Origin: an uncultured Faecalibacterium sp.
Lineage (GTDB): Bacteria > Bacillota > Clostridia > Oscillospirales > Ruminococcaceae
Reading direction: 5' to 3'
Length of the DNA stretch: 13,219 bases
Assembly (NCBI GenBank): GCA_900765705.1
Contig: CAAFSR010000289.1
Location: forward strand, 1-13,219
The notes under the pieces are model-generated. The model was given only the letters and a program-made list of their open reading frames with translations, had not been told where the DNA came from and did no database searches. The first letter of the stretch is position 1. Every line of letters begins with the position of its first letter. Below are positions 6,732 to 13,119 of this stretch, piece after piece. The position numbers and the translations under genes are program-made.

Positions 6732-8165
6732 TTACAGGTTGAAGTAACGCTTTGCGTTGTCGAAGCAGATGCCCTTGACGATCTTCTCCAGAGCCTTCTC
6801 GTCGTTGGGATACTCGCCGTCCTCGACCCACTGGCCGATGATGTTGCACAGGATGCGGCGGAAGTAATCGTGACGGGTGTAGCTCAGGAAGCTGCGGCTG
6901 TCGGTCAGCATACCCACAAAGTTGCCCAGCAGGCCAAGGCTTGCCAGACGGATCATCTGATCTTCCATGCCGATCTTGTGGTCATTGAACCACCATGCAG
7001 AACCGTGCTGGATCTTGCCCGGCACCTCACTGTTCTGGAAGCAGCCCAGAATGGTGCCGATCTGTGCATCGTCGGCGGGGTTCAGGCTGTAGATGATGGT
7101 CTTGGGGCACTCGTCGGTGTCGTTCAGGGCGCTGAGCAGCTGTGCGATCTCGCCGCCGCAGGTGGCGGTGTTGATCATATCAAAGCCGGTGTCGGGGCCC
7201 AGCAGGCTGTTCATCTTGCGGTTCACGCCGCGCAGGCAGTTGTAGTGGATCTGCATGGCAATGCCCAGACGATGGTACTGCTTGCCCAGATGGATCAGGA
7301 TGTAGGTCTGGTACTTTTCGGCCTCTTCCGCGGTGCAGCTCTCGCCCTTCATCACCTTCTGGTAGATGGCGTTCACCTCGTCCTTGCTTGCCTCACGGTA
7401 GGGCACATAGTCCAGACCGTGGTCGGAAGCGCGGCAGCCCATCTCGGCAAAGAACTCGATGCGCTTGGTCAGGGCATCGGTCACGCAGTCGATGCAGGCC
7501 AGCTTTTCCTTGCCCACAACGGCGGCAAGCTTGCCCATATAATCGGTAAAGCCGGGCTTGTGGATGTTGAGGGCCTTATCCGGGCGGAAGGAGGGAGCCA
7601 CGGTGAACTTGATGGTGGGATCTTCCTTGATCTTCTGGTGCCAGTACAGATCATCGATGGGGTCATCGGTGGTGCCGATGAAGGCCACGTTGCTCTGCTC
7701 GATCAGGCCGCGGACGGTCAGCTTGGGGTCGTTCTGCAGCTTGTCGTTGCACAGGTTCCACACTTCCTCAGCGGTGTCGCCGTTCAGCACGCCGTCGTAG
7801 CCGAAGAAGACGTGCAGCTCCAGATTGGTCCAGTGGTACATGGGGTTGCCGATGGCCATGGGCAGAGCCTCGGCAAACTTCTGGAAGCGCTCGCGGTCGG
7901 GCTTATCACCGGTAATGTACTCCTCGGGCACGCCGTTGGAACGCATCACACGCCACTTATAGTGGTCGCCGAAGTAGCTGCCGTCCGGGTTGCGGCCGCC
8001 CAGCCACACCTGAGCGATGTTCTCGAAGCGGCGGTTCTCGTAGATCTCGCGGGGAGGAATGTGGCAGTGGTAGTCGCAGATGGGCATTGCGGCTGCATAG
8101 TCGTGATACAGATGCTGCGCAGTAGCAGACTGGAGCATGAAGTCCTTATCCATAAATGCTTTCAT
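6732..8165 (-). CDS. uxaC: Glucuronate/galacturonate isomerase
   Basis: A 477-residue protein of full family length (EC 5.3.1.12), in the amidohydrolase superfamily. It isomerises D-galacturonate to D-tagaturonate and D-glucuronate to D-fructuronate, the first cytoplasmic step of hexuronate breakdown. Visible signatures are MPICDYHCHIPPREI with the metal-site HxH near residue 33, NIAQVWLGGRNPDGSYFGDHYKWRVMR (shortened: QVWLGG, DHYKWRVMRSNGV), NPMYHWTNLELHVFFG, IGTTDDPIDDLYWHQKI, GMLTDSRSFLSYTRHDYFRR, and a typical C-terminal HDYFRRILC segment. The ATG at 8165 has AAAGGAG about 10 bases upstream. The gene is divergent from uxaBA, sharing a 321-bp control region with GTATAC operators, so the three pathway genes are probably co-regulated from two promoters. 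Confidence 0.97.
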   Translation of the reverse strand: MKAFMDKDFMLQSATAQHLYHDYAAAMPICDYHCHIPPREIYENRRFENIAQVWLGGRNPDGSYFGDHYKWRVMRSNGVPEEYITGDKPDRERFQKFAEALPMAIGNPMYHWTNLELHVFFGYDGVLNGDTAEEVWNLCNDKLQNDPKLTVRGLIEQSNVAFIGTTDDPIDDLYWHQKIKEDPTIKFTVAPSFRPDKALNIHKPGFTDYMGKLAAVVGKEKLACIDCVTDALTKRIEFFAEMGCRASDHGLDYVPYREASKDEVNAIYQKVMKGESCTAEEAEKYQTYILIHLGKQYHRLGIAMQIHYNCLRGVNRKMNSLLGPDTGFDMINTATCGGEIAQLLSALNDTDECPKTIIYSLNPADDAQIGTILGCFQNSEVPGKIQHGSAWWFNDHKIGMEDQMIRLASLGLLGNFVGMLTDSRSFLSYTRHDYFRRILCNIIGQWVEDGEYPNDEKALEKIVKGICFDNAKRYFNL

Positions 8166-8262
8166 GGGATTTAACTCCTTTTCTCAGATGGATTTTGTTA
8201 AAATTTAGACAAAAACGGGCACGGAAATGCACCTGCCTGAAACGGGTAGGCTGCCTTACCCT

Positions 8263-8406
8263 TAGTATACCGGAAAATGCCGATGTATACAACTGAAAAA
8301 CTGCCAAAATTTTACCCTCGGAATTGTATAAACCGCTGGAAATGCGCTAAATGGCCATTTTTGGACTAAAAACATTGCACAAACCACTTGACTTCTTTGT
8401 ATACAA
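8263..8406. promoter_or_regulatory. Cluster of four GTATAC-type operator candidates between uxaC and uxaB
   Basis: The sites are TAGTATACCG (8263-8272), ATGTATACAA (8283-8292), TTGTATAAAC (8324-8333) and the perfect palindrome TTGTATACAA (8397-8406). Successive spacings are 20, 41 and 73 bp, each close to a whole number of helical turns. GTATAC-centred palindromes are typical of GntR-family repressors; the B. subtilis GntR operator has the same TTGTATACAA core, and the E. coli hexuronate regulators ExuR/UxuR bind related sequences. The regulator gene is not in the window. A separate 12-bp palindrome, AAATGGCCATTT, lies at 8349-8360. Nothing else, including coding sequence, is apparent in the 321-bp gap. 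Confidence 0.6.
8264..8292 (-). promoter_or_regulatory. uxaC promoter overlapped by two GTATAC sites
   Basis: On the minus strand, TTGTAT (8292-8287) is followed by 17 bp and TATACT (8269-8264). The -35 lies inside ATGTATACAA (8283-8292) and the -10 inside TAGTATACCG (8263-8272). A repressor bound there would block the polymerase directly. The GTATAC at the -10 could be only the promoter hexamer itself. The leader to the ATG is about 90 bases. Confidence 0.65.
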
Positions 8407-8417
8407 CAGCATAAAAT
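8388..8417 (+). promoter_or_regulatory. uxaB promoter with operator in the spacer
   Basis: TTGACT (8388-8393) is followed by 18 bp and TAAAAT (8412-8417). TTGTATACAA (8397-8406) fills the centre of the spacer, a common position for a repressor site. The expected transcript start is near 8424, giving a leader of roughly 60 bases to the uxaB ATG. Confidence 0.72.
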
Positions 8418-8486
8418 AGGAGCAGAAGATGACAGGCCGGTTGAGGGTCTGCCATGCAAAGCAAGGTTATAAAGGAGATCAATAAG

Positions 8487-10001
8487 ATGGAAACTTTGAA
8501 CTACAAAGTCCTGGAAAGCACTGGCTACAACGGCTACATCCTGAAGGATGCTCCCGTTAAGGTGATGCAGTTCGGCGAGGGCAACTTCCTGCGTGCCTTT
8601 GTGGACTATTTCTACGATGTCGCCAACGAAAAGGCCGGCTACAACGGCAAGGTCAAGCTGGTGCAGCCCATCGGCAACTTCCCCCAGATGGCAGACTGGA
8701 TCAACGAGCAGGAGGGCCTGTACACCCTGTACCTGCGCGGCAGCGAGAAGGGCCAGAAGGTGGACGCAAAGCGGGTGATCTCCTGCGTGTCCGACTGTGT
8801 GTGCCCCTACGTTGACAGCAAGTGGGACGAGGTTCTGGCTCTGGCACGCTCCGCCGATCTGGAAACTGTTGTATCCAACACCACCGAGGCCGGCATTGCC
8901 TACACCAAGGGCGACAGCCAGTTCGATCAGGTGCCCCCCAACAGCTTCCCCGCAAAGCTGACCCGCGTGCTGTTCGAGCGCTACAAGGCCTTCAACGGCG
9001 CTGCCGATAAGGGTCTGGTCATCCTGAGCTGCGAGCTGATCGATAACAACGGCAAGGAGCTGCAGAAGTGCTGCAACAACTACGCCAAGGACTGGGCGCT
9101 GGAGCCCGCCTTCATCGACTGGATGAACACCGCCAACACCTTCTGCTCCACTCTGGTGGACCGCATCGTTCCGGGCCGCATCCGTGACCCGCAGGAGCTG
9201 GCCGCTCTGGAAGAGGCCAACGGCTACCATGATGCCGTGCTGGACGTGGGCGAAGTGTTCGGCGTCTGGGTCATCGAGGGCCCCGCAGGTCTGGAGGACA
9301 AGCTGCCGTTCAAGAAGGCCGGCGTCAACGTGATGGTCGTGCCCGACGTTACCCCCTATAAGAAGCGCAAGGTCCGCATCCTGAACGGCGCACACACCGG
9401 CTTTGTGCTGGGCGCTTATCTGGCCGGCTTTGACATCGTGCGCGACTGCATGCACAACGATACCGTGCGCGGCTTTATGAACAAGATGCTGCACGAGGAG
9501 ATCATCCCCACCCTGCCGCTGGACAAGAAGGATCTGGAGGACTTTGCCTCTGCTGTTGAGGACCGCTTCAACAACCCCTTTGTCAACCACGAGCTGATGA
9601 GCATCTCCCTGAACTCCACCTCCAAGTGGAAGGCCCGCAACATGCCCTCCTTCCTCGCTTACATCGAGGAGCAGAAGCAGCTGCCCAAGTGCCTGACCAT
9701 GTCTCTGGCTGCCTACATCGCTTTCTACTCCAATGATATTCAGGAGCGCACCGCCGATGGTCTGATCTGCAAGCGCCCCGCAGGCAACACCTATAAGATC
9801 CAGGATGACGCATGGGCACTGGACTTCTACTTTGCACACAAGGACGACACCGCTGCCCAGCTGGTGCACGCTGTGCTGACCAACACCCAGATGTGGGATC
9901 AGGATCTGACGCAGATCTCCGGTCTGGAAGCCGCTGTGCTGGCAGATCTGGAAATGATCCGCGCACAGGGTGCCGAGGCTGCTTACAAGAGCTGCCTGTA
10001 A
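8487..10001 (+). CDS. uxaB: Tagaturonate reductase (altronate oxidoreductase)
   Basis: A 504-residue member of the long-chain mannitol dehydrogenase family. It reduces D-tagaturonate to D-altronate with NADH (EC 1.1.1.58). The N-terminal phrase VMQFGEGNFLRAFVDYFYD is close to that of E. coli UxaB and separates it from fructuronate reductase UxuB. VVSNTTEAGIAY and LVILSCELIDNNG belong to the Rossmann domain. KVRILNGAHTGFVLGAYLAG gives the family's catalytic Lys-x4-Asn-x2-His pattern, and the rest is the helical C-terminal domain. I chose the ATG at 8487 because AAAGGAG lies nine bases before it; an in-frame ATG at 8454 would add 11 residues without a good binding site. Codons are strongly biased to C/G endings, consistent with high expression. 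It is followed by a hairpin and uxaA. Confidence 0.93.
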   Translation: METLNYKVLESTGYNGYILKDAPVKVMQFGEGNFLRAFVDYFYDVANEKAGYNGKVKLVQPIGNFPQMADWINEQEGLYTLYLRGSEKGQKVDAKRVISCVSDCVCPYVDSKWDEVLALARSADLETVVSNTTEAGIAYTKGDSQFDQVPPNSFPAKLTRVLFERYKAFNGAADKGLVILSCELIDNNGKELQKCCNNYAKDWALEPAFIDWMNTANTFCSTLVDRIVPGRIRDPQELAALEEANGYHDAVLDVGEVFGVWVIEGPAGLEDKLPFKKAGVNVMVVPDVTPYKKRKVRILNGAHTGFVLGAYLAGFDIVRDCMHNDTVRGFMNKMLHEEIIPTLPLDKKDLEDFASAVEDRFNNPFVNHELMSISLNSTSKWKARNMPSFLAYIEEQKQLPKCLTMSLAAYIAFYSNDIQERTADGLICKRPAGNTYKIQDDAWALDFYFAHKDDTAAQLVHAVLTNTQMWDQDLTQISGLEAAVLADLEMIRAQGAEAAYKSCL

Positions 10002-10020
10002 GCTGAAAAATCAACCTACC

Positions 10021-10065
10021 CGCACAACAAAGGGCTGCTGCTTTGGGCAGCAGCCCTTTTGTGCG
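10021..10065 (+). terminator. Hairpin in the uxaB-uxaA gap (terminator or transcript-stability element)
   Basis: The upper stem AAGGGCTGCTG (10030-10040) pairs with CAGCAGCCCTT (10048-10058) over a seven-base loop. A lower stem CGCACAA (10021-10027) pairs with TTGTGCG (10059-10065), with a two-base bulge. If only the upper stem forms, four T follow and it looks like a weak terminator; if the lower stem forms, the U-tract is buried. The uxaA ribosome binding site (10073-10078) stays outside. No promoter is visible between the hairpin and uxaA. Confidence 0.65.
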
Positions 10066-10085
10066 ATACGATAAGGAGAATAACT

Positions 10086-11576
10086 ATGCCGCAGGCAATT
10101 CATATCAGCCCCATCGACAATGTGGTCGTTGCCCTGCACCCCATTGCCAAGGGCACGCTGGTGCAGGTGGACGGTCTTGCCGTCACCGCACTGGAGGATA
10201 TCCCGCAGGGCCACAAGATGGCAGTCAAGCCCATCAAAAACGGCGAGAACGTCATCAAGTACGGCTTCCCCATCGGTCACGCCACCGCAGACGCCGCCCC
10301 CGGCACCTGGATGCACACCCACAACGTGCACACCAACCTGTCCGGCGAGGTGGAGTACAGCTATAACCCCGCCCCGGATCTGGCCCCCCTGCCCAAGGTC
10401 GAGCCGGAGACCTTTATGGGCTTCCGCCGCAAGGACGGCCGCGCCGCTATCCGCAACGAGATCTGGATCATCCCCACCGTGGGCTGCGTGAACGATATCG
10501 CCAAGAAGATGGTGGCTGACAATCAGGATCTGGTCACCGGCTCCATCGAGGGCCTGTACACCTTCACCCATCCCTTCGGCTGCAGCCAGACCGGTCACGA
10601 CCACGCACAGACCCGCAAGCTGCTGGCTGCGCTGGTGCGCCACCCCAATGCCGCCGCCGTTCTGGTGCTGCATCTGGGCTGCGAGAATCTGCAGCACGAT
10701 CAGTTCGTGGAGGAGCTGGGCGAGTACGACCACGATCGCGTCAAGTTCCTGACCTGTCAGGATGTGGAGGACGAGTTTGCCGCCGCCCGCGATATCCTGA
10801 AGGAGCTGGCTGCCTACGCCGGGCAGTTTGAGCGCCAGCCCATCCCCGTGTCTGAGCTGGTGGTGGGCATGAAGTGCGGCGGCTCGGACGGCCTGTCCGG
10901 CATCACCGCCAACCCCACTATTGGCCGCTTCTCCGACATGATGGGCCAGCGCGGCGGCTCTACCGTGCTGACCGAGGTGCCCGAGATGTTCGGTGCAGAG
11001 GGCTTTTTGATGGACCGCTGCATCAACAAGGAAGTGTTCGGCAAGGCCGAGCACATGATCAACGGCTTCAAGGAATACTTCATCAGCCACAACGAGGTGG
11101 TGTACGATAACCCCTCTCCGGGCAACAAGGCCGGCGGCATCACTACGCTGGAGGATAAGAGCTGCGGCTGCGTGCAGAAGGGCGGCACCGCCCCCATCAT
11201 GGACGTCATCGGCTACGGCGACCCCGTGGTGACCAAGGGCCTGAATATGCTCTACGGCCCGGGCAACGATCTGGTCTCCGCTACTGCCATGACGGCAGCG
11301 GGCGCACACCTGATCCTGTTCTCCACCGGCCGCGGCACCCCGTTCTCCGCTCCGGCTCCCACCCTGAAGATCTCCACCAACACCCCGCTGGCAGAGAAGA
11401 AGGGCGGCTGGATCGATTTCAACACCGGTGTCATCGCAGACGGTGAAAAGACCATCGACGAGGCTGCAAAGGATCTGCTGGATCTGGTCATCCGCGTGGC
11501 CAGCGGCGAGCAGACCAAGGCGGAAAAGCACGGCTTCCGGGAGATCTCCATCTTCAAGGACGGCGTGGTTCTGTAA
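10086..11576 (+). CDS. uxaA: Altronate dehydratase
   Basis: A 496-residue protein, matching E. coli UxaA (495). It removes water from D-altronate to give 2-keto-3-deoxy-D-gluconate (EC 4.2.1.7). Residues 1-95 are the SAF domain, with HISPIDNVVVALHPIAKGT, GHKMAVKPIKNGENVIKYG and THNVHTNLSG. The large UxaA/GarD-type domain follows, with GCSQTGHDHAQTRKLL, LHLGCENLQ, MKCGGSDGLSGITANPTIG and DKSCGCVQKGG; the conserved Cys and His residues suit the iron-dependent dehydratase site. The frame is open from 10059, but ATG 10086 with AAGGAG seven bases upstream is the start and matches the family N-terminus. It acts right after UxaB in the pathway, and its gene lies 84 bp downstream of uxaB. Confidence 0.96.
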   Translation: MPQAIHISPIDNVVVALHPIAKGTLVQVDGLAVTALEDIPQGHKMAVKPIKNGENVIKYGFPIGHATADAAPGTWMHTHNVHTNLSGEVEYSYNPAPDLAPLPKVEPETFMGFRRKDGRAAIRNEIWIIPTVGCVNDIAKKMVADNQDLVTGSIEGLYTFTHPFGCSQTGHDHAQTRKLLAALVRHPNAAAVLVLHLGCENLQHDQFVEELGEYDHDRVKFLTCQDVEDEFAAARDILKELAAYAGQFERQPIPVSELVVGMKCGGSDGLSGITANPTIGRFSDMMGQRGGSTVLTEVPEMFGAEGFLMDRCINKEVFGKAEHMINGFKEYFISHNEVVYDNPSPGNKAGGITTLEDKSCGCVQKGGTAPIMDVIGYGDPVVTKGLNMLYGPGNDLVSATAMTAAGAHLILFSTGRGTPFSAPAPTLKISTNTPLAEKKGGWIDFNTGVIADGEKTIDEAAKDLLDLVIRVASGEQTKAEKHGFREISIFKDGVVL

Positions 11577-11579
11577 CTG

Positions 11580-11623
11580 AAAAAGGGCTGCTGTACGGCA
11601 AAAAGCGGTACGGCGGCCTTTTT
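11580..11623 (+). terminator. Terminator after uxaA
   Basis: The run of five A plus GG, then CTGCTGTAC, pairs with GTACGGCGG, CC and five T. This gives about 16 bp including G-U pairs and one bulged G, with the loop GGCAAAAAGCG. It begins three bases after the uxaA stop. No clear promoter follows it, so the next two genes may depend on read-through. Confidence 0.72.
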
Positions 11624-11657
11624 GTGCTTGAAAATACGGAAAGGAAGTGTATTCTAT

Positions 11658-11816
11658 ATGATGGGTGCAAATGGCGCATTATTGTTTTCTCTGCTGATCT
11701 ATGCGGCGCTGATCTACGGTGCTGTGCGTCTGATCAAGTATTTTATCCGCTACGGCATCGATTACTACTTCCAAAAGTTAGAGCAGCAGTCGCAGCAGAC
11801 CGAGCACAAGGAATGA
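11658..11816 (+). CDS. Small single-pass membrane protein of unknown function
   Basis: A 52-residue protein that I do not recognise. The start is ATG 11658, ten bases after AAGGAAG. The second codon is also ATG (11661) and could be used instead. Residues about 7-27 (LLFSLLIYAALIYGAVRLI) form one membrane helix. Then comes a basic, aromatic stretch KYFIRYGIDYYFQKL and a Gln/Glu-rich polar tail ending in HKE. Tyr and Ile repeat at three-to-four-residue intervals, suggesting an amphipathic helix along the inner membrane face. It sits between the uxaA terminator and the mutarotase gene, 41 bp before the latter, and is likely co-transcribed with it. A real gene is supported by the binding site, helix and placement. 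A link to hexuronate uptake is possible but unproven. Confidence 0.65.
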   Translation: MMGANGALLFSLLIYAALIYGAVRLIKYFIRYGIDYYFQKLEQQSQQTEHKE

Positions 11817-11857
11817 CCCGCAGGGACGACCCGGCGGTAATAATAGGAGGCTTACTT

Positions 11858-12739
11858 ATGAATCAGATCACCACCCGGTACATCACCGAGAACGGCGCCT
11901 GCTACGAGCAGTACGTCATTACCGACCCCGAGGCAAAGACCGCCCTCACCATCACCCCTGAGCGTGGCGGTATGATCACCAGCTTTACGCTGGACGGCGA
12001 GGAGTTCGTCTGGACCCGCCGCCCCAACTTCTCGGAGTGCAACCGTCCCCGCTTTGGCGTGCCGGTGCTGTTCCCCAGCTGCGGCAACCCGGACAACGGC
12101 GTGCACATCTTTGACGGCAAGGCCTACCCCATGGAGACCCACGGCTTTGCCGACCTGTGCGCATGGGAAGTGGACAGCGTTGGCCCGGACGGCGTGACGC
12201 TGGCACTGGAGTCCACCCCGCTGACCAAGTTCCTCTACCCGTTCGATTTCACCCTGCTGCTCAATTATAATCTGGAGGGCAACAAGGCACTGATCAGCCT
12301 GACCGTCATCAACGAGGGCGATACCGATATGCCCTTCAGCTTTGGCTACCACCCCTACTTTACCACCTCCAAGCTGGAGAACGTGGAGTTCGACATCAAG
12401 TGTGCCACCTGCTCCGACAACGCCAAGGGCGAGCAGCCCGCCGCTCCGGAAAAGATCACCCTGACCCGCAAGGAGGGCGCAGACAACTCTGTCCGTCTGC
12501 TGACCGGCGTGCAGTTCCCCATGACCCTGACCGACAAGGGCAACGGCCACAAGGTGACCGTGGACGCCGACGAGACCTTTGAAAACGGCGTGTTGTGGCA
12601 GCAGGATGCCGAGAGCTTCGTCTGCATGGAGCCGTGGAACGGCTGGGCCAATAGCGTGAACGAGGACGGCAAGCACGAGGTGCTGGAGCCGGACGAGGCC
12701 ATGACCAGCGAGTGGAGCTTTACCATCGAGAAGGTCTGA
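11858..12739 (+). CDS. Aldose 1-epimerase family protein (GalM/LacX-like)
   Basis: A 293-residue protein with the galactose-mutarotase-like beta-sandwich pattern. The LacX-like subgroup is about this size, shorter than GalM. ERGGMITSFTLDGEEFVW and the phrase FGVPVLFPSCGNPDN are the N-terminal signature. FSFGYHPYF supplies the catalytic histidine, and FVCMEPWNGWAN the glutamate expected as general base. Such enzymes interconvert alpha and beta anomers of sugars or sugar acids in the cytoplasm. Next to uxaBA, a role on galacturonate or on oligosaccharide-derived sugars is plausible but inferred. The ATG at 11858 lies seven bases after TAGGAGG; the frame is open upstream but reads out of phase with the small membrane gene. 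It ends just before the repeat element that carries its terminator. Confidence 0.9.
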   Translation: MNQITTRYITENGACYEQYVITDPEAKTALTITPERGGMITSFTLDGEEFVWTRRPNFSECNRPRFGVPVLFPSCGNPDNGVHIFDGKAYPMETHGFADLCAWEVDSVGPDGVTLALESTPLTKFLYPFDFTLLLNYNLEGNKALISLTVINEGDTDMPFSFGYHPYFTTSKLENVEFDIKCATCSDNAKGEQPAAPEKITLTRKEGADNSVRLLTGVQFPMTLTDKGNGHKVTVDADETFENGVLWQQDAESFVCMEPWNGWANSVNEDGKHEVLEPDEAMTSEWSFTIEKV

Positions 12740-12743
12740 GACT

Positions 12744-12857
12744 GATTTGAAATGCGCGCCGCGCTGCTTTGCGCAGAGTCAGCGGAATAATTATTTTTAA
12801 TTTGGAGTTCAGGAAAGTCTGCGGACTTTCCTGAACTCTTTTTTCACGGGAAAGGAG
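12744..12857 (+). repeat. Left copy of a structured 3'-end element
   Basis: It begins five bases after the mutarotase stop codon. Parts in order are: GATTT; a small stem-loop TGCGC (12753-12757) with GCGCA (12771-12775); an AT-rich block (12784-12803); a 15-bp hairpin (12805-12838) with a C(UGCG)G loop; and a TTTTCAC trailer. The inverted partner at 12980-13093 shares the small stem-loop at 23 of 26 bases and the AT-rich block at 17 of 20 (counted by eye). Confidence 0.75.
12805..12844 (+). terminator. Terminator of the mutarotase transcript
   Basis: A perfect 15-bp stem (12805-12819 with 12824-12838) has a UGCG tetraloop closed by C-G, a UNCG-class stable loop, followed by six T (12839-12844). 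It is part of the left element copy. Confidence 0.9.
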
Positions 12858-12926
12858 CGTTCCTCTCGGGACGATGTAAAATTTTTTCATCAAAGAAAAT
12901 TCAGCACACTGCAAGTAAACTGACCC

Positions 12927-12959
12927 GCAGTGCCGCGCTTTCGCAGAAAGCGGCGCTGC
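12927..12959. other. Hairpin between the two element copies
   Basis: GCAG-T-GCCGC-GC-TTTC (12927-12942) pairs with GAAAGCGGCGCTGC (12946-12959), with one G-U pair, a two-base bulge and a GCA loop. It lacks a T-run on either side, so it is not an obvious terminator. No gene is seen from 12740 to 13119. Confidence 0.4.
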
Positions 12960-12979
12960 AAATGCCGTTTGCCGCCACG

Positions 12980-13093
12980 ACCCTACCTGTGAAAATGGAA
13001 TACCGGAGCGTCCGCAGACGCTCCGGTATTCCGAAATTATAAATATTTTTTCCTTAGCTTATGCGCAAAGCAACGCGGAGCGCATTAAAAATC
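12980..13093 (-). repeat. Right, inverted copy of the structured 3'-end element
   Basis: Read on the minus strand it has the same order as the left copy: GATTT (13093-13089), TGCGC...GCGCA stem-loop (13084-13062), an AT-rich block (13053-13034), a long UGCG-loop hairpin (13032-12997), then TTTTCAC and AGG. It starts about 27 bases after the stop of the minus-strand gene at the right edge. Confidence 0.75.
12997..13032 (-). terminator. Terminator-like hairpin for the minus-strand gene at the right edge
   Basis: A perfect 16-bp stem (12997-13012 with 13017-13032). Read on the minus strand the loop is C(UGCG)G, followed by ATTTTCAC, a short U-tract. Its stem sequence differs from the left copy, but pairing is complete. 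Confidence 0.75.
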
Positions 13094-13119
13094 GTCCTGC
13101 CCGGAAAAGGCAACGGCCT

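Noticed and set aside
6684..8174. A 496-codon plus-strand open frame opposite uxaC
   Set aside because: Antisense shadow of uxaC; begins inside the terminator hairpin and has no family pattern.
8237..8250. Possible catabolite-repression (cre) site near TGAAACGGG
   Set aside because: The half-site is out of register with the TGWAANCG pattern and the second half is absent.
8262..9869. A 535-codon minus-strand open frame opposite uxaB
   Set aside because: It runs through the uxaB coding region and the whole divergent promoter region. Its composition is that of antisense third-position bias, with no recognisable domain.
10011..11531. A 506-codon minus-strand open frame opposite uxaA
   Set aside because: Antisense shadow; His/Gly/Val-rich with no motif, while uxaA matches its family end to end.
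11628..11656. Promoter TTGAAA / TATTCT before the small membrane gene
   Set aside because: The spacing is 16 bp, but the transcript would start at or after the ATG, leaving out the ribosome binding site.
12751..13086. Simple insertion sequence or MITE with terminal inverted repeats
   Set aside because: There is no transposase and no clear target duplication. Each copy lies in the sense direction just after a stop codon and carries a terminator, which fits 3'-end elements better. It remains an alternative.
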